This document shows positions 53,633-62,481 of a stretch of 64,000 nt of DNA, in pieces. The translations under genes were made by a program, and so were the position numbers. The DNA is from Paenibacillus sp. FJAT-26967 (GTDB lineage Bacteria > Bacillota > Bacilli > Paenibacillales > NBRC-103111). The first letter of the stretch is position 1. Each line of letters opens with the position of its first letter. The notes under the pieces were generated by a model that did not search any database, was not told where the DNA came from, and saw nothing but the letters and a program-made list of their open reading frames with translations. Location: NCBI RefSeq assembly GCF_001541095.1, contig NZ_LMXH01000002.1, positions 46,847 to 110,846 of the forward strand. Reading direction: 5' to 3'.

Positions 53633-54199
53633 GTGGTCAAAATACTAGACAGACTCCTGTTATTTCTATACAGCCTCGCAATATTGATAATATCCGCCAT
53701 TGCCGTGCTCGCAGCTTTCCAGCTCATTCCGGTAAGAACGACCGAATACTACCTGGGGTATGTGTTCGACAGAGGATTTACTTGGGAGAAAGTCGCTGTT
53801 ATCACAGGCGGTATTATTATTTTCCTGCTCAGCCTCCGGTTTTTCTATATATCGGTACGCAGGAGCCGCACACAAGCCCCTTCGATCGACCAGAGATCCG
53901 AGATTGGCGACATTCGTATTTCCGTTGAAACTGTTGAGAATTTATCTTTAAAGGCGGCCGGCAGAACACGCGGTGTCCGCGACTTGCGCGCAAGGGTTAA
54001 AGTGAGTGAAGCCGGGCTTGATATCAACATCCGCACGGTGGTAGACGGGGAAAGTTCTATTCCGGAAATTACGGAAGAAATGCAGAACGCCGTCAAGAAC
54101 CATGTGGAAGAAATTACGGGCATTCCCGTTGCGCATGTATCGGTTTATGTAGCCAATATCGTGCAAAGCGCCCCTACGTTTAAAAGCCGGGTAGAATAG
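53633..54199 (+). CDS. amaP: Alkaline shock response membrane anchor protein AmaP
   Basis: 188 residues. Two membrane helices (LDRLLLFLYSLAILIISAIAVLAAF; VAVITGGIIIFLLSLRFFYISV) are followed by an Asp23-like cytoplasmic domain (GDIRISVETVENLSLKAAGRTRGVRDLRARVKV; VAHVSVYVANIV). AmaP anchors Asp23 at the membrane in Staphylococcus. Start GTG 53633 after GGAAGGAGCCAACAGCT. Its insertion between yqhY and nusB, with the next gene, differs from Bacillus. Confidence 0.88.
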   Translation: MVKILDRLLLFLYSLAILIISAIAVLAAFQLIPVRTTEYYLGYVFDRGFTWEKVAVITGGIIIFLLSLRFFYISVRRSRTQAPSIDQRSEIGDIRISVETVENLSLKAAGRTRGVRDLRARVKVSEAGLDINIRTVVDGESSIPEITEEMQNAVKNHVEEITGIPVAHVSVYVANIVQSAPTFKSRVE

Positions 54200-54213
54200 A
54201 GGTGAACCTGCAC

Positions 54214-54444
54214 ATGTTAAAACGATTATGGCAGGAACATCCGGGAACGATTGCTGGCGCAGCGGGCGGTCTGCTGCTCGGGCTGGTGTACCTGATCGCC
54301 GGATTCTGGGACATGCTGATTTTTGCATTTATCGTGTTTTTGGGATATTATATCGGCAAAAAGCTGGATCAAGGAGAGGATCTTCTTCTTCCTTTTCAGA
54401 CCCTCTGGCAATTCCTTTCGCAAAAATGGAGAATGTTTCGATGA
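54214..54444 (+). CDS. DUF2273 family small membrane protein
   Basis: 76 residues and two short hydrophobic helices (TIAGAAGGLLLGLVYLIAGFWDMLIFAFIVFLGYYIGKKLDQGED). GFWDMLIFAFIVFLGYYIGKK is typical of DUF2273 proteins, which accompany AmaP and Asp23 in many Firmicutes. ATG 54214 has AGAGGTGA upstream; GTG 54202 is an alternative. It ends the Asp23 trio. Confidence 0.88.
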   Translation: MLKRLWQEHPGTIAGAAGGLLLGLVYLIAGFWDMLIFAFIVFLGYYIGKKLDQGEDLLLPFQTLWQFLSQKWRMFR

Positions 54445-54472
54445 AATCCTTGGTTCATCCTTGGATTTTTTT
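54444..54472 (+). terminator. Weak terminator after the Asp23 trio
   Basis: AAATCC (54444-54449) pairs with GGATTT (54463-54468), with inner GG/CC, followed by TTTT. It overlaps the DUF2273 stop codon. Confidence 0.45.
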
Positions 54473-54552
54473 GTTTGGGTTGGATTTAAAATGACGTATA
54501 CTAGACGTATGTAAATGACTAGCGGTTTTTAAGATTTGGGAGGATTACAGGT

Positions 54553-55014
54553 ATGAGGCGTAGAGTAGCCAGAGAAATTGCATTACAGAGTTTGTACCAG
54601 ATCGACATGAATGGCGTATCGGCTCACGAGGCTGTGGAAGTGGCTGTGCACGAAGCAGAGAATGATAATGAAGCGCAGGTTGACGGTAAGGAGAAAATCA
54701 TGCCGGAATACATCCGTGAGCTGGTGACTGGAACGCTAAACAACCGTGATCGTATTGATCAGCTGCTTTCCGGATATCTCAAAGGCTGGCAGATAGACCG
54801 ACTGTCCCGTGTGGATCGTGAAGTTCTTAGACTGGCTGCTTTTGAAATGCTGTTCCAGGAAGATGTGCCGCCCAAGGTTGTCGTAAACGAAGCGATTGAT
54901 CTTGCCAAGCATTTCGGTACGGATGATTCAGGCAAGTTCGTTAACGGAGTATTGGGTAAGATGATCAAAGATGCGGATGCGCTTAGAGATGAAGTCCGCA
55001 AGGGTAAAGAATAA
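54553..55014 (+). CDS. nusB: Transcription antitermination factor NusB
   Basis: 153 residues. RRVAREIALQSLYQIDMNG at the start, LSRVDREVLRLAAFEMLFQEDVPPKVVVNEAIDLAKHFGTDDSGKFVNGVLGKM at the end, all diagnostic. It binds boxA RNA with NusE (S10) for rRNA antitermination. Start ATG 54553 follows TTGGGAGGATTACAGGT. First gene of the nusB-folD-xseA-xseB-ispA run. Confidence 0.97.
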   Translation: MRRRVAREIALQSLYQIDMNGVSAHEAVEVAVHEAENDNEAQVDGKEKIMPEYIRELVTGTLNNRDRIDQLLSGYLKGWQIDRLSRVDREVLRLAAFEMLFQEDVPPKVVVNEAIDLAKHFGTDDSGKFVNGVLGKMIKDADALRDEVRKGKE

Positions 55015-55050
55015 CAGAGATACCAATGGGTAGAGGAGAGGAGAACCGTC

Positions 55051-55923
55051 ATGGCAGCAGAAGTGATTAACGGCAAAGAAATCGTAAGTTCGATTCGCGG
55101 AGAGATCAAGCAGGAAGTGGCGGAACTTATTTCTAGCGGGACAACGCCGGGTCTGGTCGTCATTATTGTTGGAGACGATCAGGCTTCGCATGTCTATGTC
55201 AATAACAAGGAAAAGGCTTGCGCGCAGGTCGGAATCAAGTCTCATGTTCACCGTCTTCCGGCAGATACGTCTCAAGAGAATTTAGTGAAGCTGATCCATG
55301 AGTATAACGAAAATCCGGAGTTTCATGGGATTCTGGTGCAATCTCCACTGCCTAAACATATTAACGAAGAACAGGTTGTTGACGAAATTACTCCGAGTAA
55401 AGACGTGGACTGTTTTCATCCCGTTAACGTAGGGAATCTCATGATCGGCAAAGAAGGAATGCTTCCGTGCACTCCGGCCGGTGTTATGGAAGTTCTGAAA
55501 AGGATTGGCGTATCGCCTGCAGGCAAACATGCAGTTGTTGTCGGACGGAGTAACATTGTCGGCAAGCCTATGGCTATGCTGCTTCTCCGCGAGCATGCAA
55601 CGGTGACAATCTGTCATTCCCGTACACCTAATTTGCAGGACATTACCCGGCAGGCGGATATTCTGGTTGCCGCAGTGGGTAAAGCGAATGTTATCGAAGA
55701 TAAGCACGTGAAACCGGGTGCTGTCGTCATTGACGTGGGCATGAACCGTAATGCCGAAGGCAAGCTGTGCGGTGACGTTGATTTTGATGCGGTCAAAGAC
55801 ATCGCAGGCTATATCACGCCGGTTCCCGGCTGCGTAGGTCCGATGACGATCACCATGCTGCTCAAGAACACGCTGAGTTCCGCTCGCCGTGCGTCGCAAT
55901 CAGGTACGGCAGCGGGCATATAG
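55051..55923 (+). CDS. folD: Bifunctional methylenetetrahydrofolate dehydrogenase/cyclohydrolase
   Basis: 290 residues. VGDDQASHVYVNNKEKACAQVGI (catalytic Lys/Tyr region), HGILVQSPLPKHINEEQV, PSKDVDCFHPVN and VVVGRSNIVGKPMAMLLL (NADP binding), then PVPGCVGPMTITMLLKNT. It interconverts C1 units on tetrahydrofolate. Four bases separate its stop from xseA. RBS GAGGAGAGGAGAACCGTC. Confidence 0.97.
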   Translation: MAAEVINGKEIVSSIRGEIKQEVAELISSGTTPGLVVIIVGDDQASHVYVNNKEKACAQVGIKSHVHRLPADTSQENLVKLIHEYNENPEFHGILVQSPLPKHINEEQVVDEITPSKDVDCFHPVNVGNLMIGKEGMLPCTPAGVMEVLKRIGVSPAGKHAVVVGRSNIVGKPMAMLLLREHATVTICHSRTPNLQDITRQADILVAAVGKANVIEDKHVKPGAVVIDVGMNRNAEGKLCGDVDFDAVKDIAGYITPVPGCVGPMTITMLLKNTLSSARRASQSGTAAGI

Positions 55924-55927
55924 AGCG

Positions 55928-57286
55928 ATGAGTGAACGCGCGGTTCTATCGATTAAGGATCTCAACCGTTATATCAAAATGAAGCTCGAAGGCGACAACC
56001 GGCTTCAGGATGTATGGGTACGCGGCGAGATTTCCAACTTCACCCATCACTCGAGCGGGCATATGTACTTTACGCTGAAAGATAAAGACAGCCGGCTGAA
56101 AAGCATTATGTTCGCTTCCTATAACCAGCGGCTGCCTTTCCGGCCCAAGGAAGGGACCATGGTCATCGCAAGAGGCAATGTGTCGGTGTATGAACGGGAC
56201 GGGCAGTACCAGTTCTACGTCACGCAAATGCAGCCGGACGGCATCGGCGGCCTCTATCTGGCTTTCGAGCAGCTCAAAAAGAAGCTCGAAGAGGAAGGGC
56301 TCTTCCGCGTCGAGCGGAAGAAGTCAATCCCGCGGATGCCCAAAGCGGTCGGCGTCATAACATCGCCGACCGGAGCGGCTGTCCGCGATATCATTATCAC
56401 CCTGCAGCGCCGCTATCCGAACGTACCGATCCTGCTGTATCCGGTACTTGTTCAAGGCGCGCAGGCGGCCCCTTCCATCGTCAAGGCGATCGAGACGATG
56501 AACAGGCTCGGTGAAGTGGACGTGCTGATCGTCGGCCGGGGCGGTGGATCGCTGGAGGAGCTGTGGGCGTTCAACGAAGAAGTCGTTGCACGCTCAATCT
56601 TCGCTTCCGCGATCCCGGTCATATCGGCCGTCGGTCACGAGACCGACTTCACCATCGCAGATTTCGTCGCCGATCTCCGTGCGGCGACGCCAACCGCTGC
56701 AGCAGAGCTGGCGGTGCCTCACCATCTGGAGCTGAAGCAGCAGATGGCTCATCTCCGCCAGCGTCTGCACCAGGGTCTCTTGCAGCAGCTGCAGCGGCGT
56801 CAGGACAGGCTGGAACGGCTCCGCCGTTCACCGTACCTGACCAATCCGCATCGCCAGCTGCTTCAGCACCCCGCCCAGCGGCTGGACCGACTGGGCGAGC
56901 AGCTGAACTTCCGGATGCGGCAGCAGCTTACACGGGCGAACGACCGCCGCATGCGGCTTGAACGCATCTTGTCGGGTTTCAATCCGCAGGAGCAGGTCCG
57001 GTTTGCCCGCAGGCGTACGGAGGGCTCGCAGAAGGCGCTGACGCTTGCTATGCAGAGTATCGCGCGCGGCCGTAAGCAGCAGTTGATGTCTACACTTCGG
57101 CATCTCGATGCACTCAGCCCGCTGAAAGTGATGCAGCGCGGATATAGTCTTGTGTATGATGAACAAGAGAAACGGCTTGTCAATTCAATCGAGCAGGTGC
57201 AACTCGGCGATATGGTAAGCGTGCAGTTGACGGATGGCCGGTTGAGTTGTCATGTCTGGGCAATGGAGGAGAAAAAAGATGGCTAA
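55928..57286 (+). CDS. xseA: Exodeoxyribonuclease VII large subunit
   Basis: 452 residues. N-terminal OB fold (LSIKDLNRYIKMKLEGDNRLQDVWVRGEISNFTHHSSGHMYFTLKD), catalytic domain (GVITSPTGAAVRDI; VGRGGGSLEELWAFNEE; SAVGHETDFTIADFVAD) and a long basic Gln/Arg-rich coiled coil (~260-390) that binds the small subunits. It degrades single-stranded DNA to oligonucleotides. Start ATG 55928 directly after the folD stop. It overlaps xseB by 8 bases. Confidence 0.96.
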   Translation: MSERAVLSIKDLNRYIKMKLEGDNRLQDVWVRGEISNFTHHSSGHMYFTLKDKDSRLKSIMFASYNQRLPFRPKEGTMVIARGNVSVYERDGQYQFYVTQMQPDGIGGLYLAFEQLKKKLEEEGLFRVERKKSIPRMPKAVGVITSPTGAAVRDIIITLQRRYPNVPILLYPVLVQGAQAAPSIVKAIETMNRLGEVDVLIVGRGGGSLEELWAFNEEVVARSIFASAIPVISAVGHETDFTIADFVADLRAATPTAAAELAVPHHLELKQQMAHLRQRLHQGLLQQLQRRQDRLERLRRSPYLTNPHRQLLQHPAQRLDRLGEQLNFRMRQQLTRANDRRMRLERILSGFNPQEQVRFARRRTEGSQKALTLAMQSIARGRKQQLMSTLRHLDALSPLKVMQRGYSLVYDEQEKRLVNSIEQVQLGDMVSVQLTDGRLSCHVWAMEEKKDG

Positions 57287-57554
57287 CGAAACGAATCCGC
57301 AGGAAGAGGCTATACTGAGTTTTGAAGAAGCGATGGACAAGCTTGAAGGAATTGTAGCCAAGCTTGAGAGCGGCGACGTTCCGCTGGAGAAAGCCATCGA
57401 ACTGTATCAGGAAGGCATGAAACTGTCTCATTTGTGCGGACAGAAGCTGGAGATCGTCGAGAAAAAAATCGAAATGCTCGTGGAAAACGAAGCCGGCCTC
57501 TCGAAGAAGCCCTTTGGAGCGAACATCGTCGAGGATAAAGGGGAATCTCTTTGA
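57279..57554 (+). CDS. xseB: Exodeoxyribonuclease VII small subunit
   Basis: 91 residues. LSFEEAMDKLEGIVAKLESGDVPLEKAIELYQEGMKLSHLC is the XseB signature: a helical hairpin packing on XseA. Start ATG 57279 follows GGAGGAGAAAAAAG inside the end of xseA; its stop overlaps the ispA start (TTGA), so the run is translationally coupled. Confidence 0.95.
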   Translation: MANETNPQEEAILSFEEAMDKLEGIVAKLESGDVPLEKAIELYQEGMKLSHLCGQKLEIVEKKIEMLVENEAGLSKKPFGANIVEDKGESL

Positions 57555-58453
57555 ACACCGACATGAACATCCATGAATATATTGCCCATTATGCCAAAGA
57601 AGTTGAAAATGAGCTCAAACGCTTGTTCCCTACGGAATGGGACATACCTGGTATCCTGAAGGAATCGGCTCAATATTCCCTTGATGCCGGGGGCAAAAGA
57701 TTGCGGCCTATTCTTGTGTTAGCCGCTGCCGAAGCTTTCGGGGGCCGTGTGGAAGCCGCGATGCCCGTAGCCTGCGCGATCGAGATGATACATACGTACT
57801 CCCTTATTCATGATGACTTGCCCGCAATGGATAATGACGATTACCGCCGGGGCAAACTAACCAACCACAAAGTATTCGGGGAAGCGATGGCGATTCTTGC
57901 TGGCGATGCCTTGCTGACACAAGCTTTTTATACCGCTTCCCAGGCGCGCAGTCTAGGAGTGCCGGCTGAGCAGGTGCTCTCGATCATATCCGAAATGGCC
58001 GAATATTCGGGTGCGCGCGGCATGGTCGGCGGTCAAGTGGCCGATATGCAGGCGGAGCAGGGTGCCACAGACCTGAACGGCCTGGAATATATTCATCTTC
58101 ATAAGACGAGTGATCTGATTATTTTCTCGCTGCGGGCGGGAGGAAGAGTGGCCGGAGCGGATGAGAAGCAGCTGGAAGCGCTGACTCGTTACGGCAGGAG
58201 CATCGGTCTGGCGTTCCAAATCCAGGATGACATATTGGATGTAACAGGTACGCTTGAGAAGCTGGGTAAGCCGGCAGGCAGTGATGAGAAACAGCAGAAA
58301 GTGACGTATCCTTTCTTTATCGGACTGGATGAATCGGCGCACAGGGTACGTGAATTAACGGATGAGGCTGTGTCCGCCGTGAGCGGCGGAATCGTTCATA
58401 ATCCGCAGAGGCTGCTTGAATTGGCTGCTTACCTGATGAAGCGGGACCGCTAG
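57551..58453 (+). CDS. ispA: Polyprenyl (farnesyl) diphosphate synthase
   Basis: 300 residues, trans-prenyltransferase. First Asp-rich motif HDDLPAMDNDD, second QDDILDV, plus GGKRLRP and KTSDLI. The residues before the first motif (THTYSLIHDD-like, here IHTYSLIHDD) fit a short-chain farnesyl or geranylgeranyl synthase. Start TTG 57551 overlaps the xseB stop, with AAAGGGGA 6 bases upstream; ATG 57563 is an alternative. Feeds quinone and undecaprenyl synthesis. Confidence 0.94.
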   Translation: MNTDMNIHEYIAHYAKEVENELKRLFPTEWDIPGILKESAQYSLDAGGKRLRPILVLAAAEAFGGRVEAAMPVACAIEMIHTYSLIHDDLPAMDNDDYRRGKLTNHKVFGEAMAILAGDALLTQAFYTASQARSLGVPAEQVLSIISEMAEYSGARGMVGGQVADMQAEQGATDLNGLEYIHLHKTSDLIIFSLRAGGRVAGADEKQLEALTRYGRSIGLAFQIQDDILDVTGTLEKLGKPAGSDEKQQKVTYPFFIGLDESAHRVRELTDEAVSAVSGGIVHNPQRLLELAAYLMKRDR

Positions 58454-58455
58454 AT

Positions 58456-58486
58456 TTGTGTATCCGTCTTTGTTTTATGATATAAT
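58456..58486 (+). promoter_or_regulatory. Possible promoter of dxs
   Basis: TATAAT (58481-58486) is perfect; TTGTGT (58456-58461) is 19 bases upstream, longer than ideal. It lies 80 bases before dxs. Confidence 0.35.
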
Positions 58487-58566
58487 GTTTTCATGACAAT
58501 ACACGAACAAATGAACGTATTTCAAACTTTTGTAAATTTTTTTACCTTGGAAAGCGAGGAATTCAT

Positions 58567-60453
58567 GTGCTGCTCGATCATATCAACCAGCCCGACGATT
58601 TGAAGAAACTATCAACAGCAGAACTGGAACAGCTGGCGGTGGAGATTCGGCAATTTCTCGTCGAAAAGCTGTCGGTATCCGGCGGTCACCTTTCTTCCAA
58701 TCTGGGTATAGTGGAGCTGACCATCGCGCTGCATGCTCTGTATGACAGCCCCCGGGATAAATTTATTTTTGACGTAGGCCATCAGGCGTATGTTCACAAG
58801 ATTTTGACGGGGCGTAAAGACCGCTTTGACTCTTTGCGTAAGTACAAAGGCATGTGCGGCTTTATCAAACGGGCGGAAAGCGAGCATGATGTATGGGAAG
58901 CGGGTCACAGCAGCACCTCGTTATCTGCAGCGATGGGGATGGCCATGGCCCGTGATCTTAACGGTGATGACAACCGCGTGTTTGCGGTGATCGGCGACGG
59001 TGCTATGACCGGAGGTATGGCTCTTGAGGCAATGAATCATATTGGCCATGAGAAGAAGAATCTGACCGTTATTCTGAATGACAATGAAATGTCTATTGCT
59101 CCTAACGTAGGAGCGCTTCATAATTATTTGAGCAAGATCCGTTCGGATAAGCATTACCGTAAAGCCAAAGAAGAAGTGGAACTACTCCTTAAGAAAATCC
59201 CGGCTATTGGAGGCACTCTGGCCAAAACGGCAGAGAAAGTCAAAGACAGCCTGAAATATTTGCTGGTTTCTGGTGTCTGGTTCGAAGAGCTCGGATTCAA
59301 CTATATCGGCCCGATCGACGGACATAACCTGCCCCTGCTTCTGGAGACCCTCAAGCAGTCCGAGAAGATCCAAGGTCCTGTCCTGATTCATGTGATTACG
59401 ACCAAAGGAAAAGGGTATTCCCCGGCAGAATTGGATTCTCACAAGTGGCACGGGGCAAGTCCGTATAAGATTGAGTCCGGACAATTCCTCAAAGCTGTCG
59501 GGAATCCTATGTATACGAATGTCTTCGGAAGTACGTTGATTGAGCTGGCCGAGAAGGATAAGCGCATCGTCGCCGTTACACCGGCTATGCCGGGCGGCTC
59601 AGGTCTAATGGACTTTGCCGCGAGATTCCCGGACCGGATGATCGATGTCGGAATTGCCGAACAGCACGCCGCAACATTGTGCGCGGGAATGGCTTCCGAA
59701 GGTATAAAGCCGGTATTCGCCGTGTATTCGACCTTCCTGCAAAGAGCTTACGATCAAGTCGTACACGATATCTGCCGGCCGAATCTGAACGTGATGTTCG
59801 CCATCGACCGGGCTGGTTTTGTTGGTCCCGACGGAGAGACGCATCAGGGTGTTTACGATATTTCTTTCCTGCGCAGTCTTCCTAACATGGTTCTGATGAT
59901 GCCTAAGGACGAGAACGAGCTGCGCCGAATGATGGTAACCGGCATTGAGTATAACGACGGTCCTATCGCTGTCCGTTATGCACGTATTAACGGGTTGGGC
60001 GTAGAGCTGGATGAGCATCCGGAGCCGATTGAGATCGGCACGTGGGAAACGCTGACCGAAGGCGACACGATGGCTGTACTGGCCGTCGGCCCGATGAATC
60101 AGGTTGCTCTTGAAGCCGCGGAGTCCATGAAGAAGGAAGGCATTAATCTGCGCGTAATTAACGCCAGGTTCATTAAACCGCTGGATGAGGCGATGCTCCT
60201 TCAACTGGCCAAGGAACACATGCCGATTATTACGATGGAAGAAGGCGCCGAAATGGGCGGCTTCGGCAGCAGTGTTCTGGAATTCTATGCCCGTCAGGGA
60301 ATTGATGGCATGCGCATCCGCGTTATGGGTGTTCAGGATTATTTTGTGGAGCACGGTTCCATCAAGGAGCAGCGGCAGGAAGTCGGCTTAACGGCTGAAC
60401 ATCTGGCTACTCAAGTGAAATCTCTTCTGCCCCGCAAACGCCAGCATGCTTAA
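58567..60453 (+). CDS. dxs: 1-deoxy-D-xylulose-5-phosphate synthase
   Basis: 628 residues. Thiamine diphosphate enzyme: [31 protein letters not shown] ... [14 protein letters not shown] (cofactor binding), central [17 protein letters not shown] with the catalytic Glu, and a transketolase C-terminal domain. First step of the MEP isoprenoid route from pyruvate and glyceraldehyde-3-phosphate. Start GTG 58567, with AAGCGAGGAA 6 bases before it; an ATG two bases earlier (58565) is out of frame. Confidence 0.97.
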   Translation: MLLDHINQPDDLKKLSTAELEQLAVEIRQFLVEKLSVSGGHLSSNLGIVELTIALHALYDSPRDKFIFDVGHQAYVHKILTGRKDRFDSLRKYKGMCGFIKRAESEHDVWEAGHSSTSLSAAMGMAMARDLNGDDNRVFAVIGDGAMTGGMALEAMNHIGHEKKNLTVILNDNEMSIAPNVGALHNYLSKIRSDKHYRKAKEEVELLLKKIPAIGGTLAKTAEKVKDSLKYLLVSGVWFEELGFNYIGPIDGHNLPLLLETLKQSEKIQGPVLIHVITTKGKGYSPAELDSHKWHGASPYKIESGQFLKAVGNPMYTNVFGSTLIELAEKDKRIVAVTPAMPGGSGLMDFAARFPDRMIDVGIAEQHAATLCAGMASEGIKPVFAVYSTFLQRAYDQVVHDICRPNLNVMFAIDRAGFVGPDGETHQGVYDISFLRSLPNMVLMMPKDENELRRMMVTGIEYNDGPIAVRYARINGLGVELDEHPEPIEIGTWETLTEGDTMAVLAVGPMNQVALEAAESMKKEGINLRVINARFIKPLDEAMLLQLAKEHMPIITMEEGAEMGGFGSSVLEFYARQGIDGMRIRVMGVQDYFVEHGSIKEQRQEVGLTAEHLATQVKSLLPRKRQHA

Positions 60454-60529
60454 TACGCCATGCAAGGTCTTAAACATTTGATACTAACAATCCGCTCGAT
60501 GAGACGACGGACCCTACAGGAGTTAACGG

Positions 60530-61381
60530 ATGGCAACAGATAAAGAACGAATTGATGTACTTTTAGTTGAGCATGGATATTTTGAGAGCAGAGAAAAAGC
60601 CAAGGCCGCCATTATGGCTGGCCTTGTTTTTGCTGATGAGGAGCCTGTGGACAAAGCAGGTATGAAAATTAGCCGTGCATCTACCCTTAAGGTAAAAGGG
60701 GCTGTGCATCCTTATGTGGGCCGCGGCGGCCTCAAATTAGAGAAAGCCTTAAAACATTTCAACCTGGATATTCAAAATGCCGTAATGCTGGATATCGGGG
60801 CTTCGACGGGCGGATTTACGGATTGTGCTTTGCAGCACGGCGCGTCCTATGTTTATGCGATCGATGTCGGTTATAACCAGTTAGACTGGTCGTTACGGCA
60901 GGACGAGCGTGTTCATGTTATGGAACGGACGAATTTTCGTTATGTAACACCGGAAGTACTGGAAGGACCTGCACCTAACTTCGCTAGTATTGATGTCTCC
61001 TTCATTTCTCTACGCATCATTCTCCCGCCACTTAAAGCGCTTCTTGGTACGACAGGGGAAACCGTGGCTCTGATTAAACCTCAATTCGAGGCGGGCCGTG
61101 AGAAGGTCGGGAAGTCAGGTGTTATCCGAGATTCCAGCGTACACCAGGAAGTGCTGGAACAGGTGTTGGGTTATGCCGGAGAGCTGGGATTTATCTTGAA
61201 GGGCCTTACGTATTCACCGATTACAGGGGGCGAAGGCAATATTGAGTTTCTAGCTTACTGGACCTGCAATCCGGATGATCCGGACAGGATCGTGGAGCCT
61301 CTCAACCCGCTTATCAATCGTGTGGCAGCAGAAGCCAAAGCGCAGTTTGCCAAACCGGAATTAAACCGGCATTCCCAATAG
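60530..61381 (+). CDS. yqxC: TlyA-family S4/FtsJ rRNA methyltransferase (YqxC)
   Basis: 283 residues. S4 RNA-binding domain (RIDVLLVEHGYFESREKAKAAIMAGLVF) then a Rossmann methyltransferase (MLDIGASTGGFTDCALQHGASYVYAIDVGYNQLDW) with KPQFEAGREKVGKSGV, a TlyA family block. It probably 2'-O-methylates ribosomal RNA with S-adenosylmethionine; older annotations call it hemolysin. ATG 60530, with CAGGAGTTAACGG upstream. The place before argR matches yqxC of Bacillus. Confidence 0.93.
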   Translation: MATDKERIDVLLVEHGYFESREKAKAAIMAGLVFADEEPVDKAGMKISRASTLKVKGAVHPYVGRGGLKLEKALKHFNLDIQNAVMLDIGASTGGFTDCALQHGASYVYAIDVGYNQLDWSLRQDERVHVMERTNFRYVTPEVLEGPAPNFASIDVSFISLRIILPPLKALLGTTGETVALIKPQFEAGREKVGKSGVIRDSSVHQEVLEQVLGYAGELGFILKGLTYSPITGGEGNIEFLAYWTCNPDDPDRIVEPLNPLINRVAAEAKAQFAKPELNRHSQ

Positions 61382-61509
61382 ATATAGTGCTTCGAATCTG
61401 TTCCCATATATGCTTAGTCTTCAGATCCAGTATCAATCTTCCAATCTTCTGGTATATCAAAAGGATTCCTTGCCTTCATTCGCGAATACGTACGTCGAGG
61501 TGACTGCCT

Positions 61510-61968
61510 ATGCAAAACGGGGATGCGTTCATCCTAATCTTGCTCCTGGGACTACTCGCAGCATGGATCGGCATACGTTTTCATCAATGGCTGGTGGAGC
61601 CTGCCAAGAGTTCCGTGCATCTGCCTCTCTATACGGAAGTTCCGGACGACGAGGTCGTTGACCTTCTTATAGGCGCAGGCTTTGATGTTATTGGCGGCAA
61701 GACAAGAATCCCGATCACCATCACCCTAAACCAGAAAGAAGAGCTCTACAGCCGGCTGTTTATTGATTATTTTGCGGAAAAAAATGACAAACTGTATCTT
61801 GTTAAGGTAGCGAAGGAACGGAAGCCTCTTGAGATGACAGGAAGCGCAATCAGGGAACGGCTGCTGGCATACTCTTTGTTGGTACCTGAAGCCGAAGGTG
61901 TTCTGTATGTGGACATGAACGGACGCAAAATCAAACAAATTACGTTTCACATTGAGGTGTTCGAATGA
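61510..61968 (+). CDS. Unrecognised membrane-anchored protein between yqxC and argR
   Basis: 152 residues. One N-terminal helix ([23 protein letters not shown]), then a soluble alpha/beta-like region with [47 protein letters not shown] and [24 protein letters not shown]. The pattern of Asp/Glu and Lys near strands ([10 protein letters not shown]) is loosely like a PD-(D/E)xK fold, but that is only a guess. The RBS GAGGTGACTGCCT is good and the stop overlaps argR (ATGA), so the gene is real and coupled to argR. Bacillus subtilis has no gene at this spot. Confidence 0.8.
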   Translation: MQNGDAFILILLLGLLAAWIGIRFHQWLVEPAKSSVHLPLYTEVPDDEVVDLLIGAGFDVIGGKTRIPITITLNQKEELYSRLFIDYFAEKNDKLYLVKVAKERKPLEMTGSAIRERLLAYSLLVPEAEGVLYVDMNGRKIKQITFHIEVFE

Positions 61969-62411
61969 AAGGGCAACGCCACGTCAAGATTCGCGAAATT
62001 ATTGCGAATAACGAAATCGAAACACAAGACGATCTAGTCGAAGCACTCCGAACTGCTGGTTTTAATGTGACCCAAGCTACGGTATCCCGGGACATCAAAG
62101 AGCTGCATTTAATTAAGGTGCCTTTAGATGATGGACGCTATAAATACTCCATGCCGGCGGATCAGCGTTATAACCCCCTGCAGAGACTGAAGCGCGCGCT
62201 CAGTGATCACTTTATTAATATTGACTTCACCGACAATCTTGTCGTAATGAAATGTATGCCGGGAACGGCCAATACGATATGCGCTTTAATGGACAATCTG
62301 GAATGGAATGAGATCATGGGAACCATCTGTGGGGACGATACCATTCTGATTATTTGCCGTTCCAAGGATGTAAGTAAGAAAGTCGTGGACCAAATTATGT
62401 CTTTGATTTGA
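61965..62411 (+). CDS. argR: Arginine repressor ArgR/AhrC
   Basis: 148 residues. Winged helix ([48 protein letters not shown]) and the arginine-binding hexamerisation domain ([33 protein letters not shown]). It represses arginine synthesis and activates catabolism with arginine. ATG 61965 overlaps the preceding stop. Next to recN, as in Bacillus. Confidence 0.97.
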   Translation: MKGQRHVKIREIIANNEIETQDDLVEALRTAGFNVTQATVSRDIKELHLIKVPLDDGRYKYSMPADQRYNPLQRLKRALSDHFINIDFTDNLVVMKCMPGTANTICALMDNLEWNEIMGTICGDDTILIICRSKDVSKKVVDQIMSLI

Positions 62412-62481
62412 TAGATGCAGCAGGTTTGAGTCAAAATTGGTTAATTCGCTCTCATAGAGAAGCGGACACGGGGAGGAACCT

